Positions 45,444 to 55,817 of a DNA stretch of 64,000 nucleotides are shown piece by piece. The notes under the pieces were generated by a model. That model was not told the DNA's origin and made no database searches. It saw nothing but the letters and a program-made list of their open reading frames with translations. How positions within the stretch are numbered: position 1 is the stretch's first letter; the number at the start of each line of letters is the position of its first letter. Made by a program: the position numbers and the translations under genes. This stretch comes from Cryptomeria japonica (lineage: Eukaryota > Streptophyta > Pinopsida > Cupressales > Cupressaceae), in NCBI RefSeq assembly GCF_030272615.1, contig NC_081412.1, positions 670,496,852 to 670,560,851 of the forward strand, given 5' to 3'.

Positions 45444-46455
45444 TACAGTTTATGAATGTGTCAATAGATATTTTTGTTTGAACGTGTCCTATTTAATTTT
45501 GTATGATTTCCTATGTTTATTTGAGGTTTCTTTTATTTGTTTTGTATAGAGTGTATGCTATATTTTAGTTTTTGGAACTTCCTAGGGCTTGAGATCAATC
45601 ATTTGACAAATGGTGAGGGGGACAATGAATATATTTCCTATAATTATCTACACATAAGGAGGTTATGCAGCCAACCATTACCACAGACTTGTACTTTTGG
45701 TAGCATTCATGAGTGTGACATCATAAGGAAATACATTAAAATACTGGTGATTAAATCTTGTGCTCATCTTCCTTCATATATGATTTTTATACTTGTCATA
45801 CTACTGACCACTTTCCTTTACTTTCAAGTAGAGTAAAAGCTAATACCTCGTGTTCTCTAATAACTATCTTCTTAAAGTCTTACTTATCATGACAACATTG
45901 TAAATTATTATTGAAATATTCTGGCATACACTTATGATCTTTTGATATAATTCTCTTTCTATACTATGGAAAGGGTTCCTCCTAGCCAACCTGTGAGTGA
46001 TCATGTTCATTTTCCATTGAGGGCATTGACAAAAGGTTATAAGAGTAGTTCATATTGAAATTCATGGAACAATTTTAGCAAATACCTTCTTTCTTATGTT
46101 GATGAGATTGTTTGGTTTCTACCTTAAGTTAAGGTAGGTTGCATCGATTGGTTTTGTCTTCCTCAAGTTGTTCACCTTTCGTTGATATCTTGTCATTATC
46201 ATGGGCAGAGCCTCCTCGGACAAGACAAATAAAATTTGTGCTTAGCACTTACAATATCTTATCGTTATCAGGTTTTGGATGATTAGCTTGTAAATCATCA
46301 ACCTACTAAAGATATTGTTTCTACTAATTAAAAACTAATTAAAGGCAAGAAAGACCTATTAGATGAGATTTAGAAATCTAAATGTGAAGACCAAAATATT
46401 CTCCTATAATGGATTTTATTGCTTTAACTACTTTTTTTTCTATAAAAATACAATT
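45444..46455. other. intergenic DNA, nothing recognised
   Basis: No domain is recognised. A 99-residue plus-strand frame (45,537-45,836; LEINHLTNGEGDNEYISYNY) has no motif I know and no supporting context. Confidence 0.4.
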
Positions 46456-46459
46456 GTAG

Positions 46460-46625
46460 TTGCCTGTATAGGTAGCATAGTTGGTTAAAGGCTTTGGGGT
46501 CTTCACATATAGGTCTCAAGGTTGATTCTTGTTGACTAGGTGAATCACTTGATGAGTGTGGCTTGCAAATAGTTGCAACCATACCAAAGCGACTAATCTC
46601 CCCAAAAGAAATAATAATACAATTC
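46460..46625 (+). mobile_element. possible tRNA-derived SINE
   Basis: A stretch beginning GTATAGGTAGCATAGTTGGT fits an RNA polymerase III A box (TAGCATAGTTGG). About 40 nt later GGTCTCAAGGTTGATTCTTG resembles a B box. A non-tRNA tail ending in 'ccccaaaagaaataataat' follows. There is no acceptor stem or anticodon arm, so it is not a tRNA gene. Family unknown. Confidence 0.45.
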
Positions 46626-47034
46626 TAATTATTCTTTTTAAAATAATACAATTTTAATTACTTCTAATGAAACTTTTTCTGATTATTTTGAAATGTCTTC
46701 CTAAACAATTTATATATTTGAAAAAATTCCTATAAAATGAATAATAATTGAAAACATTGATACTTAAACCTAATAAGATTAAATTAAATTAGATATCAAA
46801 ATAACTATTTAGCTAAATTAATTTTGGTTGTATTATTGAGTGGACTAAACGAGTGGTCTGGTACAACTAAAGCTATTTTCCTCCACTACTGTCATTATAC
46901 GTATCTGAAAGCATAGCCGTAAAGACTACCATAAAAGGCTCCCAATATAAACTCGCCAAAAATTGCACAAAGTTGTAGTCGGTAATATTGTGCGGATGGT
47001 ATACTCTATGAAATGCACTCCAAATGTGCATTCA

Positions 47035-47200
47035 ATCTATAGCTTTCACGTTTGAAAATAGTATTGAAAAGTAGGAGGTATTTTTAGTGTCTCAAATTAA
47101 AGATTGATTAAAGTGAGACCATGCGGAAGTTTCCTTCGTCAGGGTTTTCTTTTTCTGGGTACTTTTCCAACAAGTTTAGGTGACCTCATGCTGACAAATA
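47035..47200. repeat. segmental duplication block 1, copy b
   Basis: AGCTTTCACGTTTGAAAATA, TTGAAAAGTAGGAGGTATTT and AAGTTTCCTTCGTCAGGGTT parallel 5615-5860 in the same order. Confidence 0.65.
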
Positions 47201-47520
47201 GCCTTCCTTCCCTTCTTTCAGTTTATAAATTTCTATTTATTAGTTTGGTCGGAAATTATTTAGTTATAATAAATAGTTTTGAATTTTCTTGTGTATCTTT
47301 TGAAGGAGGCAAGGACGTCACAGTAGAACAGAGTACTGAAATAAAAGAAAACAGAGCATCTAAACGAAAAAAGACAGAACATATAAATAATATGAGATAC
47401 GCAAATGGAACTCTATAGAGTTCTCTTCAATGCTCAAATCTCTATTCCAAAAGATTACATAACGGTGTTGCAGAGAGACATTTTTATATGCAACAATACA
47501 AATGTAGTGTCAAGGCGATT
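47201..47520 (+). other. open region downstream of block 1, possible gene tail
   Basis: A 104-residue frame (47,104-47,418) ends in a basic Lys/Arg/Glu-rich tail (KENRASKRKKTEHINN). It resembles the basic frame 3' of the TNL pseudogene at 17,340-17,545 in composition and in short nucleotide runs. It may be a remnant of another receptor copy's flank; no domain supports this. Confidence 0.3.
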
Positions 47521-47526
47521 AATACA

Positions 47527-48066
47527 CTACAGTCGGTGAACAGGGATGGTGGAGTTTTGAGACAAAACAGAGCATACAATGTTCCCTACGCCAGACAATA
47601 AAGATAAGAACAAATCAAATTGTATACAGCTCACAGACAAATCAGATTGTGGCAATGAAAATGAGGACGAATCAGATAGCAAACAGATCAGATTATTATG
47701 ATTATTTTCAAGAGCTATTACAAGATTTTCAAGCTCAAGATGTCTATCAATCGATATATCTTCAAAGTTACCAATATTTACTCTTGTTCCATTTAAGCCT
47801 TCCATCAATTTTTTTTCGCTTAGACTTTTTGTAGCCTCACTCTTTAAAATTCTTGCCAAGGGATCCTCCATAAAATACAATAGATCCATGAGTAAGAAAT
47901 TCTCCTCTTTCAGCCTCACAATTTTCTCTTCATATTTTTTGACATCATATGTTTCATCTTCTTTAAGCTCTTCTTCCCTCGCTTCAGCATCCTTCTCTTC
48001 AGTCAGATCCAAATTGTCAATAAATTCTTCAATAACAAAATCAACGTCATTGTCTTGTTCTTCCAT
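47527..48066 (-). CDS. acidic coiled-coil ORF of small-LTR element E, unknown function
   Basis: 179 codons, starting ATG at 48,066, 27 nt after the primer-binding site of the LTR at 48,105-48,368. It begins MEEQDNDVDFVIEEFIDNLD, is very acidic at first, and has a Glu/Lys/Leu-rich segment (YEEKIVRLKEENFLLMDLLY, about residues 40-65) likely to form a coiled coil. No gag, protease or zinc knuckle is seen. The position makes it the first gene of an LTR element. It could be a divergent gag N-terminus or a non-autonomous element's own protein. No stop interrupts it up to 47,527. Confidence 0.5.
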   Translation of the reverse strand: MEEQDNDVDFVIEEFIDNLDLTEEKDAEAREEELKEDETYDVKKYEEKIVRLKEENFLLMDLLYFMEDPLARILKSEATKSLSEKKLMEGLNGTRVNIGNFEDISIDRHLELENLVIALENNHNNLICLLSDSSSFSLPQSDLSVSCIQFDLFLSLLSGVGNIVCSVLSQNSTIPVHRL

Positions 48067-48076
48067 CTTTTCTTAG

Positions 48077-48368
48077 GGCAATCGTGACTCTAATACCAAT
48101 TGTTAATCTAACCGAGCAGAGAAAAAAATATAAATAATACAAAACAACAAAAAGAAAATTAGTCAAGAAAGACACGAGACACAAAATTATAGTGGTTCAC
48201 CATAAAGGCTACATCCACTCTCAAGAAAGGAAATCTAGTCAATAATCATTCTCCAAATACACTACATACATAATTGCACACAACTATTTATACAATCACA
48301 TTTAGCTGTGAAACAAAGAGTTGGAAGAAGGTGAATGGTCATGTGTTGGGCTTCACATTCCCAACAAT
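48077..48368 (-). repeat. LTR and primer-binding site of element E
   Basis: The minus strand begins TGTTGGGAATGTGAAGCCC at 48,368, has a TATA box (TGTATAAATAGTTG, about 48,285-48,295) and ends GGTTAGATTAACA at 48,105. It is followed by TTGGTATTAGAGTCACG, a copia-type primer-binding site. LTR length is about 264 bp, close to TRIM size. The 3' LTR was not found to the left, so the element is truncated. Confidence 0.65.
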
Positions 48369-48392
48369 ATGGCACTTATCTTCTAATATAAT

Positions 48393-48403
<11 letters not shown>

Positions 48404-48426
<23 letters not shown>
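48404..48426. repeat. short (TA)n run
   Basis: About 11 TA units; microsatellite. Confidence 0.9.
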
Positions 48427-48432
<6 letters not shown>

Positions 48433-48714
48433 TATTGATTTGAATTATTTTATTTATTTAAGAGTGGTTATGTTTAATAAAAAATATTTTTTAAATAGAT
48501 AAAATAATTCTTAATTAATAAAAATAAAATAAAATGCCAATGGTTTTAATGAGCGCACCAGGGATCAAGTCTTGATGAGTACAAAACTCCAACATGTAAA
48601 AGGGATGAGGTGAGGATTGTGGCCTAGGAAAATTTGTTGGAATGGATACCCTTGATTTTTGCAAAAACAAATTTGTGGATGAACTCCAAAAATATAATAT
48701 ATAATTTTTTAATT

Positions 48715-49165
48715 GATATAATGTATTATTGTACTAATTATTATATAAAGAGTAAATGGATTGACAAAATCAAATATATTAAATACACTTGTTTACAAAA
48801 ATGATAATCAATTTTGAATTATTTTTTTTCTTTTCAAGAATTATTTTATTTAGTTTCAAAATTGTTTTATAATGTCATTTAATGTTTTTTAATTTTAGAT
48901 CAATTTGGAGTTATTTAGAAATTATTATTATTATTTTTTATTGGTAGCATGAGATTTTTTAGTTTGGATTGATTCAAATGAAGCCATAAATAAGAGATCT
49001 CATAGCTCAAGGAGAGTTTGGAAGTCAAAGAAAATCACAATGGCCCAAGTTTGAACCATAATGACTATAACAACAATGACCTGATTTAATCATATCACTA
49101 TACCATGAACCATTCTAATTATTTTATTTTATTTATAAATAATTTATTTCATTTATTTACATTGT
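48715..49165. repeat. segmental duplication block 2, copy b
   Basis: TATTGTACTAATTATTATAT, TATTGGTAGCATGAGATTTT, a 'ggcccaagtttgaacc' run and ACCTGATTTAATCATATCAC parallel 7390-7880 in order and orientation. Confidence 0.65.
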
Positions 49166-49419
49166 TTATTTTATTTGTAATTGAAAAATATATTTACAAT
49201 GAAAATAATAATAATATAATATTTTAATAAATAAAATAAAATAAAAAAATTATTAAATATTTTTCAAACAAATAAAAGAGCTTCAAAATAAATAAAAATG
49301 AAATAAAAAGAATTGACTTTCAAGGAGTTGATTTATTCCTTCCACCTTTAAATAGTGTACTCTTTTATATATAATTAAATGAAAATACCTATTCATAAAA
49401 AAATAAAAAATTTGCCTAT

Positions 49420-50480
49420 ATTATTTTGAAATGAGAGAGGTGGGAGAGAAAAAGAAGCTAGGGCTTGAGGAAGGAGCGAAAGCGCAAAGGAAGACTTAAT
49501 TCTGAGGATAATGGAGAGGGCATAGCATCAGGGATTCCCTTCTCCTGGTCACGACTAGTGGTCTTGTTTCTTTATTTTTCTTTGCTTGCACCACGTGGAC
49601 TTACCTTCTAGTGGTCTTCTTGTTTTTTCTTGCATTGTTTGGGCTTTGATTTCTTAGAAGAGTTTATTTTTTGGATACAACCTAGATAGGGGTTTTTTAC
49701 TCATTTGCACGTGATCGAGGTTTCAGTTGGCTACGGGACTGGTTTTTTCTTACTGATTAACAATTTTAAGGAGGTTATTGCACCAAAGAAGGTTATTGGT
49801 CATAGCTCCTATAGAGGCTGACTATGTGGAACATTATGCTGCTTTTGTCACGTTAGAGGTGGCTACAAAAGTTGTGATTGCAGAGGTCTTCAATATGATT
49901 GATGGGGTATCTGGTGTTTCTTTTACTTTGACCAATGATGCAGTTGTTGTTGGGCCAGCCTTAAACAACACATACGCAATATATTAAGTTTAGAGGGCAT
50001 TAGTCAACTCTTAGCGTTTAACACTTTTAAGAATAGAAATGTATTCTTAGTGTGATAACATTTATTAAGCAACATATTAAGCCTAGAAAATGTCAGTCAA
50101 CTCTGAGTATTTAACACTTTTAAGCTTAGTGTGTGTGATTTAAGCCATTTCTTATTGATGGTTATTGTTGAGCCTTTGGAGATGGCTTTAGAATTAAGTA
50201 TATTGGTGTAAACTAAAAGTGTCTAGCCATACATAGACTACCAAACTAAGTATCTTAATCAAGTATATTGACATTTTAAGTATCTTGTTTAAATATATTG
50301 ACAAAATTTAAATATCTTTTTTGAGGAGGTAAGGTTGGACAAAAAATGTAAATGGCAAGATTTTGAGAAGAGATTTACAAATTTTATAGGTCTTTAATGC
50401 ACCGAGGTTGTGTGTTGTCTTTGGGTCCCATAGACTCTTTTGGCCTTATGATGTTATTAAAAATCTTTCAATGGGCTTTG
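49420..50480. other. less AT-rich non-coding region with a two-copy repeat
   Basis: 49,440-49,990 is richer in G+C than its surroundings and includes a 69-residue plus frame (49,778-49,987) with no known motif. At 49,976-50,130 a unit containing 'gtcaactct' and 'tttaacacttttaag' occurs twice. Nothing further is recognised. Confidence 0.4.
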
Positions 50481-50482
50481 CA

Positions 50483-50745
50483 ATAATTGGTTAGTGTGTT
50501 AATATTAGTATTGATTATTTGTTATAAGTTCAGTTTTAGTCTTGTGACTGGTAGTGATAATTGGGTAATGTGTTAATATTAGTATTGATTATTTGTTATA
50601 TGTCCAATTTTAGTCTTTTGATTAATTGGTATCGATGAAAAAATTATTAATGGGGTTTGTAATAGTTGGTTAGCATGTTAATATTCATTTTGATTGTTTG
50701 TTATCATTCTAATTTTAGTCTTGTGATTAGTTGGTAGTGATAAAT
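50483..50745 (+). repeat. minisatellite, about three ~85-130 bp units
   Basis: Three tandem units share 'ggttagtgtgttaatatt', 'attgattatttgttat' and 'ttttagtcttgtgatt' (for example GTTAATATTAGTATTGATTA). The spacing varies because a 'aatggg(c/g)tttg(t/c)aat' segment is absent from the middle unit. Confidence 0.75.
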
Positions 50746-51279
50746 AATTTTTTTTGATTAAGGATAAAACGGGTTTTGAGGGGACCTAAAACCCCATACA
50801 ACAGGTTTTGAAGGGACCCAAAACCCTTAGATTTTACCAGGATATGGAACCCACAACACTAGGTTGCCAAAGGGTACAAACAGGGAAAATTAGCAGCCCA
50901 AACACAACTAAACAGATTAACGCTAGCCAAACACCAGAATAGCCACAAACAGATAGTGCCAACAAAACAATCAAAAGACAACCATTACAAATCAGACTGG
51001 CATCACCAACAAGGCTATAGTCTCAAACTATAGCACATAAAATAAAGGAATGAGGGTTTAACAGACACCCTTAGCCAATCAGAAGGGATATTCCCAGCTC
51101 CCTTAACCTGTGACAAAATTGCCAAGCATCTAAAAGTGGCCCAAACCTTAACCAAAGACAACCATAGTCTATACTGGGTCCTTTAAAACTGTCAACATTT
51201 AGCCATACAAAATTACACAAGATAAACATTAAGAACTGAACAAAAACATGGGAGTTTTGGATGACTCTCCTAATCTTTG
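50745..51279 (-). mobile_element. LINE-like 3' UTR fragment
   Basis: The minus strand ends GTTTTATCCTTAATCAAAAA after two GGTTTTGGGTCCC / GGTTTTAGGTCCC segments and is T/G-rich upstream, the usual look of plant LINE 3' ends. No coding region remains. The gypsy LTR begins at 51,280, so the gypsy element probably inserted into this LINE. Confidence 0.4.
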
Positions 51280-52747
51280 TGTAGACGTATAAAAATGACC
51301 ATATTCCTAAATGAATATTCTATGTTCATTTCTCTATTTAATTAAATCCAATTTAATTAAATTATCCACGTTCTTCTATTTTATTAAGTAAATTACTCAA
51401 TTTATTTAAATAAAATTCACTATATCATTTAATGAATAAATCATTTTATTCAATTAAATCCCCCTAGCCACTTTTAATTAAATTCAAATTTAATTAAATA
51501 GTTATCCTAAATTGAATAAATCAAATTTATTTAATTACAACCAAATTGAATGAATTAAATTATTTCAATTAAATCCTATTATTCCCCCTATCCACTTGCA
51601 AAATCCCAAACCCCTTCCTAATCCCTTCTAGAATCTTCTAATCGCTTCTAATTAACCTAACCCTCCTCTAAACTTTGTCACATCCCTAAGCAAAGGGAAG
51701 TCACTTCTCAAATGGCCCAAAGTCTTTGATAACCATTAAAGGTTTTCAACCTTCAACCACTAAATCCTTAAAGTCTTTGAAAACCATTGAAGGCTTCCAA
51801 CCTTCAACCACTTAATCCCCAAAGTCTCCAATAACCATTAATGGTTAATTCAAACCCTCCCACATGGTTAAAACATTTGTTTTGACTCAACCTCTACCCA
51901 ACCCAAAGGTCTCATCAGGCCATTAATGCTTTGACCATGATTATCTCTTAATCATTTGCACAAAGGTTTATCCTTGGATTAGCTCTTAATCCAGTGGGTA
52001 AACCTAATTTAGATTTGACCCTTAGCCTTTAGATAACCATGAGGTCTTCTCAGGCCTTTAATGCCTCCAACCTCTTCTTTCAACCCAACCCTATGTGGAC
52101 ATTTGTCACCATTTTATTGGTGCCAATTGTGCACATGGATCCCCAACTTTCAAACTTGGCCCTTGATTAAACCATTCAATCTTGACCATCCATTGCCCTG
52201 TTTGTGCTATAAATAGAGCTCTTATTCTTCCATTCTTAACAATCATCTTTCAAATTTGAAGCATCACACTTATGCTCAAATTCTTTCAAGCCGTCATATC
52301 ATTTTATGCTCATCATTTAGCCTCTTTTAGATCAGGAATATAGACTAAATATGCATGTTTAGAGTAATTTATTTATCATTTTGGCTCAATCATAGACTAA
52401 ATATAGTATGCTAGGATAGTATTCATACTAATCTTGTCATCTTATCATTTAGATTATTGCATTTTAGAATCATACCTAGCTTAACATCCATCTCATACTA
52501 AAATCTAAAAAAGCATCTCTCGTTCTCATATTTGCCATCCCTAAACCATTTTGCTCAGTAAACTGAGAGCAAAAACGTTGGTTTGAGGGACATTGTGAGA
52601 TAGAGAACCATGGGACCTTCCTTGGGAAGCTGAGTAACACTACATTACTCCATAGCTTGCATCAAGAAGTCATGTGTGTGTGTGTGGACTAGTATTTAAC
52701 TAAATTTTCACATTTTAAATTCTACCAGCCCACTTTTCCACCATACA
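51280..52747 (+). repeat. 5' LTR of gypsy F
   Basis: Starts TGTAGACGTATAAAAATGAC and ends TTTTCCACCATACA just before the primer-binding site. A TATA box (GTGCTATAAATAGAGC) lies at about 52,206. U3 has many TTTAATTAAAT words (51,335-51,570) and a 2.5-copy tandem of about 52 bp (about 51,718-51,850, 'aaagtctttgataaccatt...ccttcaaccac'). The boundary is inferred from the PBS and the terminal TG/CA because the 3' LTR is outside the window. Confidence 0.8.
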
Positions 52748-52751
52748 TTTC

Positions 52752-52770
52752 TGGCGCCCACCGTGGGGCC
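52752..52770 (+). promoter_or_regulatory. primer-binding site of gypsy F
   Basis: TGGCGCCCACCGTGGGGCC follows the LTR end after four bases. The TGGCGCC start is the common form in plant gypsy elements. Confidence 0.85.
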
Positions 52771-52854
52771 TGACCCCAAATAACAAATCGGTTTTTCAAA
52801 TTGATCACTTTTGCAGGTCTGCGGGAAACAGGAATCGACGCATAAGAAACATTC

Positions 52855-53265
52855 CATAGCACATCCGCCTAACAGTCTAGCACTTTTAGCCTACTGTTTA
52901 GCACGTGGGCTCTCTGCTTTAGCACGTGAAGACCTTTTCTTAGCGCATGATTTTGTTTTAACAATTTTTCCTGTAGGTCTCGACGCGGGCAAAACACAAA
53001 GTAGCGCATCAACTTAACAGATTAGCGCATACGATCCCCAATTCAGCACTTATAACCCATAATACAGCACATGCAAGCGAAACATTTACGCATCAGATTT
53101 AAAATTTTCCTGCAGAACTGACCGCGGGAAAAGAAAAGGAACAGAGCAACGCTTCCAATTCACAGGGTAGCGCATCCTAGTGACAGAATAGTGCAGAGGA
53201 ACATAATTTTAGCGCATCTAGATTTTATTGTAGCACATGCAGTTTGTTCTGTAGCGCATCACAGA
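52855..53265 (+). repeat. TAGCGCRT-like word array, cluster 1 (about 16 copies)
   Basis: Degenerate copies of TTAGCGCATG / TAGCACGTG-like words recur every 15-40 nt (for example TTTAGCACGTGG, TAGCGCATGA, TAGCGCATCA, TAGCACATGC). They lie in the transcribed leader, are not in a reading frame and are separated by unrelated sequence. A second cluster lies at 54,470-54,960. Confidence 0.85.
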
Positions 53266-53269
53266 CAAA

Positions 53270-54465
53270 ACAAAAAAACAATTTTTGTAACAGAATTGAA
53301 ATTTTAGACTTGTAGAAGTCCCCCAAATCACCTGACATTTTATCTTTTTGTTTGTTTGCAGGATTCTAACGGTTTCTTGCAGGTAGAGCAAGGAATTTTA
53401 TTTTTACAAAAAAAAAATAAAAAAAAATAACAATTTCTTTTGTTGACCTCCAAAACGGAAAATTTGCTTTGTTGACCATTTCCATTTTTATAGATCAGAA
53501 AATCTTTCTTTTAAGATTAAAAAAAACAACATGTTTTTGTGGAGCAACATCTCTACATAGGTTAAGCAAATCACTGAATTGGAGGTTTAAAAAGAATTTT
53601 TGATTGCTTTGTCTCGAAAGTGGAAGGAATATGCTCTCCCTTTAACTGGGTGATCAAAAATCCAGACCACTCTTACCGCTTTTAGTAATTCAAGCATTAA
53701 AACCTTTAGCAGGCCTGCTTTCCCGAGGAGTTGCAATCAACTCTTAAAGCCATTTATGGCCGGTGTGAAGGGAACGACCTAAGTGGGGAACGACTTTGAC
53801 GCCAAGAATTCCAACCCACTATAATCAAATGTGGAAAGTGATGAAAGTCCTTTTCAACGGTTACACGCAGTGATTAGCCTTCCCCCAGTATCCTCGAGAT
53901 ACGTAAAGCCTTTGTTCTAAAGGTTGGGAAGCCTCCTGAGGGAGTTTATCACTAACGGTCGAACGGGAAGCCTGATTAAGAACCATAGAATTAGAAACTT
54001 TGAACCGAGTCAGTAACCAAACATTTGTAACATCATAGTGCAAGGGTGGGGAAGAATCCGCCCCCAAGATTACTCACCATATATCTCCCAAGATAACTAC
54101 TCAACTGTGAAGCAATTCATTTTGGGTTAACTTCTGGCAAAAGGCAAAAAAATGGGCGCCTTCTAGGGGGTGACACGGTTGTTTGAGCTGACGGAGTATC
54201 GAGACTAGTGGGCTATGATGTTATTTATGACCCTTGAATAAAGAGTCTTTCTGAAGTGTCTTACTTGTATCCAAACTTGTTAAAACATTGGGGATTTGAA
54301 CACATCCTCGCAAGAACATACACTTTTTGTTAGATTAGGCAAAATGATTGTACTTTGTGTGCTGTGCTTACATTTGTTATTTCAGAAAATCATCCATCAC
54401 ACTTGAAAATTTCTCAACAAAATTCAAAATCCTTGAATCAATCACCCAAACGGAAAATTCAGGGC
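53270..54465 (+). other. conserved-looking central leader of gypsy F
   Basis: Non-coding between the two word arrays. It lacks the TAGCGC words, is less AT-rich, and contains GGGCGCCTTCTAGGGGGTGA (near 54,155) and several self-complementary stretches. It might hold packaging or ribosome-entry structure. No protein is recognised. Confidence 0.4.
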
Positions 54466-54469
54466 AGTC

Positions 54470-54960
54470 TAGCGCATAAGAGCAACATCTTAGCGTGTGG
54501 AACACTTATATTAGCGCATCCAAACCGCAAATTAGCATGTGCAGTTAAAACAGTAGCATTTTAGCATCGGGCAAAACAGTATACAATCCTTTAGCGCATC
54601 CGAAACACAGTCTAGCACGTCGCAGCAACAGCTTAGCGCGTAGGTGCCCATAATTAGTGCATAAAGCAAAACAGTTAGCGCGTAGCTTCTCCAAACAAAC
54701 TTAGCAGTGATTTTTAACAGCCTGAATTTTAGCGCGTGGAAGAAATAGCTTAGCGCGTTGAAGCCAAATTTTAGTGCACAAAGTTTAACAGTTAACGCGT
54801 GTAAAACCCAGAATAGCACATAGACTTTTCAACTGTTAGACTGCCATTTTCCAAAAATAAATTTTAGCGCGTATCTAGGGGTAGAATAGCGCGTGTGCTT
54901 ATTCCTTTAGCGCATCAGAGAAATTCAGTAGCGCATGTAAACTCTGTTTTAGCGCGTGAT
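54470..54960 (+). repeat. TAGCGCRT-like word array, cluster 2 (about 22 copies)
   Basis: Denser than cluster 1, with a median spacing near 20-25 nt and TAGCGCGTG, TAGCGCATC, TAGTGCATA and TAGCATGTG variants. Variants differ mostly by C/T and G/A changes at the two CpG sites, so the original was probably more uniform. Confidence 0.88.
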
Positions 54961-55817
54961 AAAAAAAAACCAAAAAACAGAGAGTTAAAACTGAAAAATT
55001 TGAGAAAATTTCAAAAACATTTTAGAAGACTTTTTTTTATCAAAAATCATCTTTTATCAAACCAGAGTGACAAAAACAAACCATTAAAAACTTTTCTCAA
55101 GCTAAATTTGTGTCAAACAAAGTTGTCAGAATCTGAAACAAATCGAGCAATAGAGGATGTCTCTCCTATCATAATCCGGAAAATTTTCATCATCAGTATC
55201 AATCAAATCCTTTACCATCTTACGAATTTTTATCTCACAAACACTTGTCTCAAATTTTCAAATTGTCAAATCTAGTTTCCAGATCGGGAAACTTTTTCTC
55301 CATATCATTTGGCACACTTTGTCGTGAAGGGACATCTAAACCTTCATTCTGATAAAGTAAGATTTGAAATTTTCAAAACAAGAATCAACTAAATCCAAAC
55401 AAATCAAAGGAAATCATTGATCACTTATGCATGACTAATCCCCTTATTCTGAGAAGAAAGAACCTCTATCGTAACATCACGTTAAAGAAACAACAACCTA
55501 GCTTTTCCAAATTCATCAAGAGAAATAAGTTTTTATACATCAATCGTCAACTCTTCAAATCTCATCGAGTATTTCTTCATCACGTCAAACGTTATATCCA
55601 AAACAAATCCAGCGAATTTGACAAAGAACCCCTGAAAACAAGAGCATACTGTCAAAAGTCTGCTTTTAATCAAAAGATAAACCGCGGAGAAAGATTAATC
55701 CGGCATTCTTGCCCGACGAGTGCATCAAATATAACACATCTCGACCAGAACCACCAACACCCGAGCAACACATCGAAGAGGACTTTGTTCCTTTCATCAC
55801 TGAAAGTTTCTATTAAA
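54961..55817 (+). other. leader of gypsy F between word array 2 and gag
   Basis: A-rich non-coding stretch. Open frames at 54,895-55,275 and 55,431-55,817 are Lys/Asn-rich; the second is in frame with gag but has no domain and precedes the MPVTRSQ start. Confidence 0.4.

Noticed and set aside
46471-46560. tRNA gene
   Set aside because: A- and B-box-like words are present, but there is no acceptor stem, anticodon loop or 3' end.
54532-54819. Ala/Leu/Tyr-rich minus-strand ORF over the word array
   Set aside because: It is the reverse reading of the TAGCGCRT words ('YALT' repeats), not a protein.
55431-55817. Extension of gypsy gag upstream of MPVTRSQ
   Set aside because: Open and in frame, but Lys/Asn-rich without domain; the MPVTRSQ methionine fits the lineage better as start.
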